The notes: generated by a model from the sequence alone, not told the origin. A stretch of 64,000 bases of DNA from OFTM10 sp964196195 (GCA_964196195.1 CAXMSE010000049.1:1-64000), one strand, 5' to 3'; shown: positions 49,317-58,682, counted from the stretch's first letter. Numbers and translations are program-made.

Positions 49317-50492
49317 TCAGGACTCTACCGAGCCGAGGAACTTCAGGAGGAGACCCCGGTTGACCGAGTCGTCCTCGGCTTCCACCGCAGCCAGCGCAGC
49401 GTCGCGCTCGGCATCGGTGGATGCCTTCGCGGCCGCAGCCACCGCCTTGGCAGCCTTCGGGCTCAGGTTGGCCAGCTGCCGCGCCATCTCGGCGGGATTG
49501 AGATCGCCGTCGTCCGAACTTCCATCGGAAACACTGAACAGGCCGCCCCCGGGCGCAGTCACCTCGGCCATGGCTTCGAGCGGATCACCGCTCGAAAGGA
49601 GGGGATCGATCGACGGTTCGTCGAAAGAAGCTAGAGAGGCAAGACTCGGCACCGTGCTCGGATTGTCGTGACCGGCGTCGGAATCGTCCGCCCCGGCAAA
49701 TGCATCCCCGAAGGTGTCATTGGCCAGCGACTCATCGATGAACGACGGAACCGTGTGGGGATCGACTTCGCCACCGTCGGCGACGTTGTCGTCGCCACCG
49801 GCTTCTTCGTCAACATCGCCCCCATCAACCCGGCGCTCGTCGAACGAGGCCTCATCGTCTTGGGCCAGGTGATCGTCGTAGTCGTTGTCGGCCACAGGCT
49901 CAACCACGAACTCAGCGGGTCGAGGCATAGCAAGCTGGAGGGGCTCCTCGGTGATCTCGACGAGACCAAGCTCGATCAGCTCTTTCACGATCCGGCACGA
50001 TTCGATCTCGTTGAGGTGCAACGCCTCGGCCACCGCTCCAACCTGGGAGCCGTCACCGATCGCGGCGATGCACCGCCAGCGGATGGCGTCGATCATCACG
50101 TCGGGACCGTCGAGTTCGGGAGCGAGGCCAACCCACACCGCGAGCGATGGAACAACCTCTTCGATCGAACGCCACTCCGTGAGCATGTTCTCCGAAGCCC
50201 TGAGGATCGGATCCATCGCCATCGACTCGCCCGCATTGGGAGAGGCGGCATCGGTCTCGAACGTGAACGAACCGGCGTCGAACCGCAAGAGCCCGAACAC
50301 GACCTCTATGTCGGTGGGTTCCAACGAATTGAGAGAGGACAGCTCGGTGGCGACGACCTCACCGTCGTCGACCCAGACACTGCCTGAGCCGCGATCGCCG
50401 GTGACGCGAAGGCGTCCTGATTTCTGAGTCGACCCGAGCAGACGAAGAACGTCCGGTAGGGCAAAGGTGTCGAGGGTGCCCGAAAGCGCCAC
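49317..50492 (-). CDS. DUF4388/PATAN-like domain protein with acidic linker
   Basis: A 391-residue soluble protein. The N-terminal part (about 1-95: LSGTLDTFALPDVLRLLGSTQKSGRL, then GSVWVDDGEVVAT) matches DUF4388/PATAN domains found in gliding and pilus-related regulators. A helix-turn-helix-like region (about 140-185) follows, then a long Asp/Glu-rich low-complexity linker (about 200-340) and an Ala-rich C-terminus. I chose GTG 50492 because GGAGG lies five bases upstream and the domain starts there; in-frame starts up to 50534 are weaker. It is next to a prepilin peptidase. Confidence 0.83.
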   Translation of the reverse strand: MALSGTLDTFALPDVLRLLGSTQKSGRLRVTGDRGSGSVWVDDGEVVATELSSLNSLEPTDIEVVFGLLRFDAGSFTFETDAASPNAGESMAMDPILRASENMLTEWRSIEEVVPSLAVWVGLAPELDGPDVMIDAIRWRCIAAIGDGSQVGAVAEALHLNEIESCRIVKELIELGLVEITEEPLQLAMPRPAEFVVEPVADNDYDDHLAQDDEASFDERRVDGGDVDEEAGGDDNVADGGEVDPHTVPSFIDESLANDTFGDAFAGADDSDAGHDNPSTVPSLASLASFDEPSIDPLLSSGDPLEAMAEVTAPGGGLFSVSDGSSDDGDLNPAEMARQLANLSPKAAKAVAAAAKASTDAERDAALAAVEAEDDSVNRGLLLKFLGSVES

Positions 50493-50552
50493 GGTGGCCT
50501 CCGTAGTAGTAGAACAACTGACCATCGGCATCAATACCGCGGGAAATAAGGA

Positions 50553-51398
50553 CTACGCGCTACGGATCTGTCCCTGGGCTACAGCCGCCATTGCATCGAT
50601 GGGCGCCTCGACCCCTGTCCAGAGCAAAAACTGACTTGCTGCCTGATGCAGGAGCATCGGGAACCCGTTCATTACGCTGGCACCCTGTCTTCGCGCGCCG
50701 GCAAGCCATGCCGTGTCCCAGGGCTCGTAGATCAGTTCGATCACGAGCTGGGAGCTGTCGAAGGTGGATGGATCGCACGGCATCGAGGAGTCGGCCCCCA
50801 TCCCCAACGGCGTGGCGTTCACGACGATCTCCGCATCCACGGCGTCGGAGCGATCGCCAACGCGACCTGCTGCCCCGGCCAGTGCGGCTGCGGACCGCGC
50901 CCTGTCGACGTTTCGGTTCACCACGATGATTTCGGAGGCGCCAGACCGGGCGCAGGCATCAATCACAGCTCGGGCCGCCCCACCCGCGCCGAACACCAGC
51001 ACCGATCGGCCGGCTACGGCCTGGTCTGCCTTGGTGGCCAGCCCCTTGATGAAACCGATTCCATCGGTGTTGTGGGCGGTGACCAGGCCGTCGTGGTCGA
51101 GAACGAGACAATTCGCCGCGCCGAGCACCTCGACCTCAGGCGAACATCGATCGGCTGAGGTGACCACATCGTGCTTGTGAGGCATCGTGACCGAGAGGCC
51201 ACGAATGCCGAGGGTGCGCATCGCGTCCACGGCCGCGGCCCCCTCCCCTGCCGACACCGGAAACGCCACAAAGTGCCAGTCGAGGTCGCAGGCCGCGAAG
51301 GCGGCGTTGTGGAGCGCCGGCGAGAGGGAATGGTCGACGGGATCGCCGATCACACCGACAATGGCAGTGGCGCCGGTGGGCGCCGGCCGCGAGGTCAT
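50553..51398 (-). CDS. aroE: shikimate dehydrogenase
   Basis: NADPH-dependent reduction of 3-dehydroshikimate. The 281-residue protein has GVIGDPVDHSLSPALHNAAF (shikimate-binding SLSP), TMPHK with the catalytic lysine, NTDGIGF, and the Rossmann loop VFGAGGAARAV (about 137-147). ATG 51398 overlaps the mltG stop (ATGA); the TTG at 51404 is less likely. Confidence 0.95.
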   Translation of the reverse strand: MTSRPAPTGATAIVGVIGDPVDHSLSPALHNAAFAACDLDWHFVAFPVSAGEGAAAVDAMRTLGIRGLSVTMPHKHDVVTSADRCSPEVEVLGAANCLVLDHDGLVTAHNTDGIGFIKGLATKADQAVAGRSVLVFGAGGAARAVIDACARSGASEIIVVNRNVDRARSAAALAGAAGRVGDRSDAVDAEIVVNATPLGMGADSSMPCDPSTFDSSQLVIELIYEPWDTAWLAGARRQGASVMNGFPMLLHQAASQFLLWTGVEAPIDAMAAVAQGQIRSA

Positions 51399-52900
51399 CC
51401 GCAATAGCCGAGTTCTCGGCAGATGTCCACCGCCGCGTTGTGTTCCTCATTGGTGGTGGAGAACGTGTGGGCCCCAACGACACCGTTGGCATCGGTGCGA
51501 GCCCAGAAGATGTAGTCGCCATCGGCCGGAGCGAGTGCGGCGCGAAGAGCCGCTTCGCCCGGGGCCGCGATGGGCGTTGGCGGTAGGCCAATCGCGAAAT
51601 AGGTGTTCCAGGGGGACTCGTTGTCGAGATCGGACTGGAACAGGATCTCGGTGAACGACTTGTTGACCGAGTAGTACACGGACGCATCGATCTGGAGCCT
51701 GGTATCGCTGAGCAGGCGGTTGTAGATCGCCCGAGCCATGAGCGGACGGTCGACATCGACCCTCGCCTCCTCTTCGATGAGGGACGCGACAATGATGATC
51801 TGGTAGTCGGTGAGTCCGAGTTCGATGACGGCCGGATCGCGGCCGATCTCATCGAGCAGTCCACCGAACCGCTCATCGAAGGTGTCGGCCATGCGACGCA
51901 GGAACCGGGCTTCGTCGGCGAGATCGGCTTCGGGGATGTCGTAGGTGGCGGGGAAAAGGGTTCCTTCGAGCCGCAGCAGGTCGGGAGCATCGGGATCGAG
52001 GTACTGCGAAACCAGGCTCGGATTTTGCATCGCTTCCAGCAGCTGGGCCCGCTCGAACCGGTCGTTGATCGCCACCAAACGGTCGACGATCTCGGGAAGG
52101 CGCAGGCCCTCGGGGATGGTAAACGACTCGTAGATGAGCGGGATCGGGCCCTCGTCGAGTATCTCGACCGCATCCTCATAGGCCATGTTCTCGAAGAGTT
52201 CGTAGTCGCCGGCCTGGAATAATTTCTCTCCGTCGCAGCTCAAGAAGCCCGTGATACTCAGCTCCCCGTCGCAACGGAGCCAGTAGCGAAAGACCGTCGC
52301 GTTGTTGACGATGCCGGAGTTGACGAGCTCGGTGGCGACATTGTTGGTGGACGCGCCATCGGGGATCGTGAACTCGACACTGGCGCCTTGCTGGCCGCCG
52401 GGATCGATCTGGTCGTCGACCCATCCGTAGATGCGGCCCCTCACCGTAGTGATGAGCCAGATCACAAAGATGATGAACGCCACCAGACGCAGGAAGCCTC
52501 CCCAGCTCGTGCGGTAGCGAACCCAGTTGCGGTCTGCGATGTCGTAGCGGGGGTCGACGAGAGGCTCGGCCTCGGGGTCGTCTTCGAGGACATATTCGAT
52601 CCCGGCGGCATCGACGCCGGCCACGATCACCGCGCCCGGAGGGGCGAGATGGTCGGGCAAGGCAATCGGAACGGCATCACCGAAGTCGGGATCGACGATC
52701 ACAGGGGTGGTGGTGGCAGCTAGCGGGGCGGCGCTGACCGGCCTGGCCACCCGGGTGGCGGGGCGCCTGCTCTGGGCAGGCGGGTAGAGGGGTGCCTCGG
52801 ACGCACTCGATGGCGGGCGGGGCTCGGGAGGTATTTCCTCTTCGGCGGTGCCGGTAAGAAAGGCAGCAAGGTTGCGGCGCTTACGCGGGGCGTCAGCCAC
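51395..52900 (-). CDS. mltG: endolytic murein transglycosylase
   Basis: Cuts nascent glycan strands and sets their length. The 501-residue protein has a long disordered Pro-rich cytoplasmic tail (about 1-125), one transmembrane helix (about 133-152), a LysM-like part and the YceG domain with the catalytic Glu in ASLIEEEAR and later DASVYYSVNK and SPWNTYFAIGLPPTPI. GTG 52900 overlaps the ruvX end by eight bases. Confidence 0.94.
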   Translation of the reverse strand: MADAPRKRRNLAAFLTGTAEEEIPPEPRPPSSASEAPLYPPAQSRRPATRVARPVSAAPLAATTTPVIVDPDFGDAVPIALPDHLAPPGAVIVAGVDAAGIEYVLEDDPEAEPLVDPRYDIADRNWVRYRTSWGGFLRLVAFIIFVIWLITTVRGRIYGWVDDQIDPGGQQGASVEFTIPDGASTNNVATELVNSGIVNNATVFRYWLRCDGELSITGFLSCDGEKLFQAGDYELFENMAYEDAVEILDEGPIPLIYESFTIPEGLRLPEIVDRLVAINDRFERAQLLEAMQNPSLVSQYLDPDAPDLLRLEGTLFPATYDIPEADLADEARFLRRMADTFDERFGGLLDEIGRDPAVIELGLTDYQIIIVASLIEEEARVDVDRPLMARAIYNRLLSDTRLQIDASVYYSVNKSFTEILFQSDLDNESPWNTYFAIGLPPTPIAAPGEAALRAALAPADGDYIFWARTDANGVVGAHTFSTTNEEHNAAVDICRELGYCG

Positions 52901-53315
52901 AGGGCATCCCCGCATCGAGCCAGGCCTGGAGCATGACGGCGGCGGCAACCTTGTCAACCACCTTGCGGCGCTCCTGGGCGTTCATATTCTGCTCCATCAG
53001 ACTTCGCTCCGCGGTAACCGTCGTCAGCCGTTCATCGTAGGGAACGACAGCCACGTCGAGGGTGTCACCCAGCACCTTGATTTCGGCCAGGCACTTCTGG
53101 GCCATGGGTCCGACGCTCCCGTCGAGGCTGTAGGGCAATCCCACGACAACGATTTCGGCCTCCCACTCCTCCACCAATTCTGCGATGATTCGATGCTCGC
53201 GGGGCCGGTCGCCGAGTCGGGCGACAACCTCGATCGGCGTGGCGAGGGTGCCGCCACTGTTGCTCACCGCGACCCCGACACGCTTGGTGCCGAGATCGAG
53301 CCCGAGGGCCCGCAT
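52893..53315 (-). CDS. ruvX: RNase H-fold protein RuvX/YqgF
   Basis: Putative Holliday junction resolvase or pre-16S rRNA nuclease of 140 residues. The conserved LGLDLGTKRVGVAVS (4-18) and the acidic YDERLTTVTAE (about 95-105) are the RNase H-like active-site strands, with VDKVAAAVMLQAWLD at the end. I use ATG 53315, one base after the alaS stop; a longer frame to 53444 runs into alaS and is not conserved. Confidence 0.94.
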   Translation of the reverse strand: MRALGLDLGTKRVGVAVSNSGGTLATPIEVVARLGDRPREHRIIAELVEEWEAEIVVVGLPYSLDGSVGPMAQKCLAEIKVLGDTLDVAVVPYDERLTTVTAERSLMEQNMNAQERRKVVDKVAAAVMLQAWLDAGMPCG

Positions 53316-53316
53316 C

Positions 53317-55881
53317 TCAGTCGAGCCCGGCCGCAGCCCGGGCCTGGTCGAGAGCCTCGTCGAGCATCTCCACTTCTTTGCCGCCGGCCACCGCAAGATC
53401 ATCACCGCGACGACCGCCGCCTCCGATGGTTTTCTTGGCATCATCGATCAGGACACCGGCATTGTGGGGGCTCTCCGGCGTGACCGCCGCAGCCAAGGCG
53501 ACGCCGCTGCCATCGAGGGCGGCACCGAGCACAACAGCGTGAACACCGGCCTGGTCGCGAACCGACACGGCGAGATCGCGAAGTCCGTCGCGGTCGACTC
53601 CGTCGACTCGGGCCACCACGACACCGTCGATGGCCTGTCCGGCCAGCGCCGGCGCTTGGCCCACCGCGAGCTGCTGCTTGAGGTGGGCATATTCCCCTCG
53701 GAGCGCTTTGTGCTCGGCCTGGAGACGGTGGATGCCGGCCAGTAGCTCATCGGGAGGCACGTTGAGCTCCTCGGCCACAGCCGCGCTGAGAGCGACAGCC
53801 TCACGCAGGAGTTCGACGGTGGCGAACCCGGTGACCGCCTCGACGCGGCGGATGTTGGACCCGATCGAGCCTTCCGACACGATCCTCAACTGGCCGATGT
53901 CGCCCAACGCCTTGACGTGGGTGCCGCCGCAGAGCTCCACGGAGTTCGAGCCCGCCTCCAGCACTCGCACCACATCGCCGTACTTGTCGCCGAAAAAGGC
54001 TATGGCTCCCAGGTGTTCGGCATGATCCATCGTGGTTTCGAAGTGGCGACAGGGCCCGTTGGCCAGCACCTCCCGATTGACCAGATCTTCGACTTCGGCC
54101 GCTTGTGCGACGCTCAACGCTTCGTAGTGGCTGAAGTCGAAACGCAGGCGGTCGGGGCCCACATAGGAGCCCTGCTGCTTCACGTGATCACCGAGCACGC
54201 GGCGCAGCGCCCAATGCAGGATGTGGGTGGCGGTGTGATTGCGACGGATAGCGGCCCGACGATCGGCATCGATCGTGGCGATGGCTTGTTGCCCCACCGT
54301 GATCTCACCTTTGATGGCGTCGATCTCGTGGATGTGTATGCCGGGGACGCCGTATCGCGTGTCGCTGATCCGGGCTTCGCCGGAATCGGTGCTGATCGTG
54401 CCGGTGTCGCCGACCTGGCCGCCGCTCTCGGCGTAGAAGGGTGTGCGGTCGACCACGATGATCAGATCGTCGATGTAGAGGACCTTCCCAGCCGACTCCT
54501 CGTCGGCGCGCCCGGTGAACTCGGTTTCGCCGAATTGTTCCATTATTTCGATGAGGGCACCGGTGTCTCCGGCCGCAGCCACTTTGCGAGCCTCTTTGGC
54601 TTGGCGCTGCTGCTCGGCCATCGCCACCCCGAATCGTTCGACGTCGACCTCCACTCCCCTCTCACCGGTGATCTCCTGGGTGACTTCGAGCGGGAATCCG
54701 TAGGTGTCGTGGAGCAGGAAGGCGGTGTCACCCGACAGCGGCTCGCCTGGGCCCAGAGCTTCGAGCTGTTCGTCGAGAATGGCTTGGCCCTTGCGAAGGG
54801 TCTCTCGGAACCCCACCTCTTCGCGGTGGATCACATCCCTGACGAAGTCGTGGTTTTTCACCAGATCGGGGTAGTCGACCCCCATCAGCTCGACGAAGCG
54901 GTCGACCATGGCCCCCATCACGGGATCCTCGACACCGAGTATGTAGGCGTGGCGCACGGCCCTGCGGAGAATCCGCCTCAGCACATAGCCCCGCGCCTCG
55001 TTGGACGGGAACACACCGTCGCTCACCAGCATCGACGTGGACCGCGCGTGGTCGGCGAGGATGCGCAAGGAGACGAGTTGTTCCTCGGGTGCGGAATCGG
55101 CATCGACCCCGGTGAGTTGGCCAGCGGTGCGAAGGAGGGCGTTCAGTTCGTCGGTTTCCCAGACCGAATCGACGCCCTGAAGCACCGACACCGTACGTTC
55201 GAGCCCCATGCCGGTGTCGATCGAAGGTTTGGGCAGGGGTGTCTTCGAGCCATCGTCGAGCTGATCGAACTGCATGAAGACGAGGTTCCAGATCTCGATG
55301 AACCGTTCCTCGCCGCCGTGCTCGGGCCCACCGTCGGCGCCGTATTCGGGGCCCTTGTCCCAGAAGATCTCCGAGCAGGGCCCGCACGGGCCTACGTCGC
55401 CCATCTTCCAGTAGTTGTCTTCGTCGAGACGCTGGATGCGTTCGGCCGACACGCCCACCTCGTCGTGCCAGATGGCGGCGGCCTCGTCGTCGCTGAGATG
55501 AACCGTGACCCATAGGCGGTCTGGGTCGAGGCCGAGCACGTCGGTGACAAACTCCCACGCCCAGGCGATGGCATCGGACTTGAAATAGTCGCCGAAGCTG
55601 AAATTGCCCATCATCTCGAAGAAGGTGAGGTGGCGTGAAGTACGGCCGATCTCATCGAGGTCGTTGTGCTTTCCCCCCGCCCGCACACACTTCTGGACGG
55701 TGACCGCCCGCGGACTGGGCGCCTGCTCCTCGCCGGTGAAGTAGTTCTTCAGCGGTACCATGCCCGCGACGGTGAAAAGGAGCGTGGGGTCGTGCGGAAT
55801 CAGGCTCGCGGAGGGTAGATGACTGTGGTCGCGCTCGATGAAAAAATCGGTGAACGCCTTGCGGACTTCGTTGGCCTTCAT
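53317..55881 (-). CDS. alaS: alanyl-tRNA synthetase
   Basis: Class IIc synthetase, 854 residues. The catalytic domain opens ANEVRKAFTDFFIERDHSHLPSASLIP; the editing domain has HTATHILHWALR and the zinc/editing CGGTHV; the C-terminal C-Ala domain ends with GGGGRRGDDLAVAGG. First of the alaS-ruvX-mltG-aroE run. A TAGGCT element is nine bases upstream of the ATG. Confidence 0.97.
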   Translation of the reverse strand: MKANEVRKAFTDFFIERDHSHLPSASLIPHDPTLLFTVAGMVPLKNYFTGEEQAPSPRAVTVQKCVRAGGKHNDLDEIGRTSRHLTFFEMMGNFSFGDYFKSDAIAWAWEFVTDVLGLDPDRLWVTVHLSDDEAAAIWHDEVGVSAERIQRLDEDNYWKMGDVGPCGPCSEIFWDKGPEYGADGGPEHGGEERFIEIWNLVFMQFDQLDDGSKTPLPKPSIDTGMGLERTVSVLQGVDSVWETDELNALLRTAGQLTGVDADSAPEEQLVSLRILADHARSTSMLVSDGVFPSNEARGYVLRRILRRAVRHAYILGVEDPVMGAMVDRFVELMGVDYPDLVKNHDFVRDVIHREEVGFRETLRKGQAILDEQLEALGPGEPLSGDTAFLLHDTYGFPLEVTQEITGERGVEVDVERFGVAMAEQQRQAKEARKVAAAGDTGALIEIMEQFGETEFTGRADEESAGKVLYIDDLIIVVDRTPFYAESGGQVGDTGTISTDSGEARISDTRYGVPGIHIHEIDAIKGEITVGQQAIATIDADRRAAIRRNHTATHILHWALRRVLGDHVKQQGSYVGPDRLRFDFSHYEALSVAQAAEVEDLVNREVLANGPCRHFETTMDHAEHLGAIAFFGDKYGDVVRVLEAGSNSVELCGGTHVKALGDIGQLRIVSEGSIGSNIRRVEAVTGFATVELLREAVALSAAVAEELNVPPDELLAGIHRLQAEHKALRGEYAHLKQQLAVGQAPALAGQAIDGVVVARVDGVDRDGLRDLAVSVRDQAGVHAVVLGAALDGSGVALAAAVTPESPHNAGVLIDDAKKTIGGGGRRGDDLAVAGGKEVEMLDEALDQARAAAGLD

Positions 55882-55890
55882 GAGGGATAG

Positions 55891-55896
55891 AGCCTA
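55891..55896 (-). promoter_or_regulatory. putative -10 of alaS
   Basis: TAGGCT on the minus strand, nine bases before the alaS ATG. The expected RNA start is two or three bases before the start codon. Confidence 0.4.
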
Positions 55897-55939
55897 CCGG
55901 CGCGCCCCGCGACCCAGGGTGGGATTCGAGCCGACGAGA

Positions 55940-56266
55940 TCAGCGGCGAGGGCGGAATTCGCCGCTGGCCCGTTCGGAAGGATCGATGCCGCGGGCAGGA
56001 CCGGCATGGAGTTCGTCGGCCGCGAACTCCGCCAGCAGGTCGGCCTTTTCCCGCCTCATCGCCTCGACTCCCTCGTGGGCTGCCTCGCGTAGGTCGATCA
56101 CGGCCTCTTTGGCTCGAGATGTCACCTCGCGGCCCTTCGTCATCGCATCGGCGCGGACTTGTTCGGGGGTGTAACGCTCCACGGTTCGACGCACACGCTT
56201 CTGTACGTAGAGCGAGCTGCCGAGACCGAGCGTGTAGCCGACTCCGGCCCAGAATGTCCGTTTCAT
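55940..56266 (-). CDS. small membrane-associated hypothetical protein
   Basis: A 108-residue protein whose N-terminus (about 5-25, WAGVGYTLGLGSSLYV) is weakly hydrophobic, followed by a strongly charged helical segment (about 22-85) and a basic tail. Overlaps the DUF948-like gene by four bases (ATGA), so the two are co-translated. No known domain recognised. Similar small genes occur at this place before alaS in other actinobacteria, from memory. Confidence 0.75.
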   Translation of the reverse strand: MKRTFWAGVGYTLGLGSSLYVQKRVRRTVERYTPEQVRADAMTKGREVTSRAKEAVIDLREAAHEGVEAMRREKADLLAEFAADELHAGPARGIDPSERASGEFRPRR

Positions 56267-56655
56267 CGCGATCTTCCCCGAACCTCGATGGAGCGATGGC
56301 GCCGCGGCGTTCTCATCCGGCGAGTGGCCCGGCCCGCTCCCGCGACGAGAGACAGGGCCTTGATCAGGGGCGGGGCCATGGCCTTGTAGGTGAGCCGGGA
56401 TGCCACGTCGACAGTGGCTGAAATCCGCTCGGCCCGACCGATCACACCATCGACCCGCTCGAGTTCCTCACCGGCGCGGGTGACGGTGAGATGCAGATCA
56501 TCAACCATCGGCAGGGTGCTCGAACGCAGATCGTCGACGGTGCCGCGCAACTCGCGAAGGGTGCGCACCAGGGCCTGGACCGCCAGCACCAGCACCACCA
56601 CGACCGCCAGACACACGACGGTTACGACGATCGCGGCGAGGTCGACGGCAGACAT
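56263..56655 (-). CDS. DUF948-like membrane protein
   Basis: A 130-residue protein with one strong N-terminal transmembrane helix (about 6-29, mostly Val/Leu/Ala) and then a heptad-patterned helix (about 30-95, VRTLRELRGTVDDL, VDDLHLTVTRAGEELERVD) as in DUF948 proteins. The C-terminus is very basic. Function unknown; probably a membrane-tethered coiled coil. Confidence 0.8.
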   Translation of the reverse strand: MSAVDLAAIVVTVVCLAVVVVLVLAVQALVRTLRELRGTVDDLRSSTLPMVDDLHLTVTRAGEELERVDGVIGRAERISATVDVASRLTYKAMAPPLIKALSLVAGAGRATRRMRTPRRHRSIEVRGRSR

Positions 56656-56684
56656 GGGTCAAGTCAAGCCGAAGTGGGTGCCTG

Positions 56685-57992
56685 TCATGGTGATGGTGGG
56701 GACTGCGTGGGCCTGGGCCAACGCTGGCGGAGTCGGCCCTCGAAGCCGTGGTCGGATGGCTCGTAGTAGGTGTGCCCGGCAACCTCGTCGGGTCGGTACT
56801 GCTGGTTTACCCAGCCCTCCGGGGCATCGTGAGGATAGAGGTAGCCATCGCCGTGGCCGAGGCTCGCAGCCCCCTTGTAGTGCGCGTCGCGAAGATGGGG
56901 AGGCACCTCTCCTTTGCCCGCGGTGCGCGCATCGTCGCGGGCGGCGAAGATCGCCGTGGTGATGCGATTCGATTTGGGAGCGGTGGAGAGGTGGACCACC
57001 GCGTGAGCGAGATTGAGCTGGGCCTCCGGGAGACCCACGAACTCCAGTGCCCGTGCCGCGGCATCGGCGATGAGCAGGGACTGGGGATCGGCCATCCCGA
57101 TATCTTCTGACGCCAAGATGACAAGCCGCCGCGCGATGAACCGCGCATCCTCTCCAGCCTCCAGCATCCGGGCCAGCCAGTAGAGGCCAGCATCTGGATC
57201 AGACCCTCGAATGCTCTTGATGAATGCACTGATCACGTCGAAGTGGCCGTCGCGCCCATAGCGCACCGCCTTGGCATCGACCGCAGCCTCTGCATCGGCG
57301 AGGGTCACCTCGATGGGGCGACCACGACCGGCCGCAAGTGCCACCGCGACTTCCGTGCTGGTGAGGGCATGACGCCCGTCACCGCCGGCCCTCGCGGCGA
57401 TGTGAGCGATGGCATCATCACCGGCCGAGGCGCCTTCGATCTCGAGCCCTCGACGCACGAGTTCAGCCACGTCGACCTCATCGAGTGCGTTGAGGCGAAA
57501 CAGAGTCGAGCGCGACATCAGGGGCGGGTTCACCTCGAAATGGGGGTTTTCGGTGGTGGCTCCGATCAACACGATCAAGCCTTCCTCCACCGCCGGAAGG
57601 AGGGTGTCCTGCTGGGCCTTGTTGAAGCGGTGGACCTCATCGAGGAACAAGATCGTGCCCGCCCCTCGCTCGCCGAGCCGCTGGCGGGCCATAGCGATGA
57701 TCTCTCGCACGTCTTTTACCGACGCGGTAACCGCTGAGAGTTCTTCGAAGGTCTTGTCGGTGGTGGTGGCAACGAGGCGCGCGAGGCTGGTCTTTCCGGT
57801 TCCTGGTGGCCCCCAGAAGATCACCGATGACAGGCGGTCGGTCTCGATGAGGGTTCTCAGTGGCCTTCCTGGCGCCAAGAGGTGACTCTGGCCGACAACA
57901 TCATCGAGGACTCGGGGCCTCAATCGGGCCGCCAACGGCGATCGGCTGGATAGCCGCTCTTCGGCGGCTGCCGCGAAAAGATCCTCTGCCAC
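56685..57992 (-). CDS. rarA: replication-associated recombination protein A (AAA+ ATPase)
   Basis: MgsA/RarA ATPase acting at stalled forks, 435 residues. Walker A is GPPGTGKTS (61-69), Walker B FLDEVHRF (about 117-124), sensor 1 GATTENPHFEVN, then the C-terminal tetramerisation domain with LYWLARMLEAGEDARFIARRL and YLYPHDAPEGWVNQQYRPD. GTG start at 57992, six bases after TAACCT. Confidence 0.95.
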   Translation of the reverse strand: MAEDLFAAAAEERLSSRSPLAARLRPRVLDDVVGQSHLLAPGRPLRTLIETDRLSSVIFWGPPGTGKTSLARLVATTTDKTFEELSAVTASVKDVREIIAMARQRLGERGAGTILFLDEVHRFNKAQQDTLLPAVEEGLIVLIGATTENPHFEVNPPLMSRSTLFRLNALDEVDVAELVRRGLEIEGASAGDDAIAHIAARAGGDGRHALTSTEVAVALAAGRGRPIEVTLADAEAAVDAKAVRYGRDGHFDVISAFIKSIRGSDPDAGLYWLARMLEAGEDARFIARRLVILASEDIGMADPQSLLIADAAARALEFVGLPEAQLNLAHAVVHLSTAPKSNRITTAIFAARDDARTAGKGEVPPHLRDAHYKGAASLGHGDGYLYPHDAPEGWVNQQYRPDEVAGHTYYEPSDHGFEGRLRQRWPRPTQSPPSP

Positions 57993-57998
57993 GGCGGG

Positions 57999-58004
57999 AG
58001 GTTA
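57999..58004 (-). promoter_or_regulatory. putative -10 of rarA
   Basis: TAACCT on the minus strand, six bases before the GTG at 57992. It sits in the 47-base gap between rarA and the divergent gene at 58040. Confidence 0.5.
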
Positions 58005-58039
58005 CTCAGGACGGGCGAAGAAATGCCGATGAAGACCCT

Positions 58040-58675
58040 GTGGAAACTCTCTTCATGCTGCTGTTTTGGATGTGGCTCGGCCTGTCCGTGTTGATCTACG
58101 CCCGCCGCGTGATCACAACCGGCTCGATGCGCGCCAATCAAAAAGAGGGCGAATCCAAGTCGTCGACTCGCCGCTCGCGCGCCGAGCGACCGACCCGACC
58201 CACCATCGATGAAGAGCTGGCGGCAATGGCTCCTCCCCCTTCGACCACGGCGCCCGGGAGCGAGCATCGTGCACCAATCCAGCCCCCTTCCGGAAGCCAG
58301 TCTCACGAAGCCGGCGTGACCACTCGCACCGACGACGCGCCGCTCGCCCGGTCACTCGCCGAGGCACTGGCCGGCATCATGATGCCGTGCGAACTCGCTC
58401 CGCTGGTGACCACCGAACACATTGATTCCCGCAACATGCTTTTCGCGACCACCGGGCACTCCGCCGAGTCCGTCGGCACCTCGGTGGCCGATGAACTCGA
58501 ACGACTCAACTACACCTTCGCCACCCTGAGCCGCCACACCATCCAGGCGCGCCGCGGCGGAACTGTCGTGGAGATCACGGTGCATCCGGACAAGGCCACC
58601 GCGGCTGCGGCACTCGCCGGGAGGGCATCAGGGGCACCCGACGACGCCGTGCTCGTGGAGTTTCAGCTCCGCTGA
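58040..58675 (+). CDS. membrane-anchored hypothetical protein
   Basis: A 211-residue protein not recognised. The N-terminus is a single transmembrane helix (about 5-25, LLFWMWLGLSVLIYA) followed by a basic/proline-rich disordered segment (about 30-95) and a compact alpha/beta C-terminal domain (about 100-211). I use GTG 58040; ATG 58055 is an alternative, and the frame extending back to 57860 enters rarA and is unlikely. It converges with aspS (7 bases). Confidence 0.72.
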   Translation: METLFMLLFWMWLGLSVLIYARRVITTGSMRANQKEGESKSSTRRSRAERPTRPTIDEELAAMAPPPSTTAPGSEHRAPIQPPSGSQSHEAGVTTRTDDAPLARSLAEALAGIMMPCELAPLVTTEHIDSRNMLFATTGHSAESVGTSVADELERLNYTFATLSRHTIQARRGGTVVEITVHPDKATAAAALAGRASGAPDDAVLVEFQLR

Positions 58676-58682
58676 TACCGAC

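Noticed and set aside
52901..52957. Upstream extension of MltG into ruvX
   Set aside because: The extra 19 residues overlap the ruvX coding end and show no signal; GTG 52900 gives a normal eight-base overlap.
55915..55945. GGCTCGAATCCC on the minus strand, resembling a tRNA T-arm, near alaS
   Set aside because: The T-loop has C at the invariant U54 position, stem pairing fails, and the sequence overlaps the end of a coding gene with no other tRNA arms.
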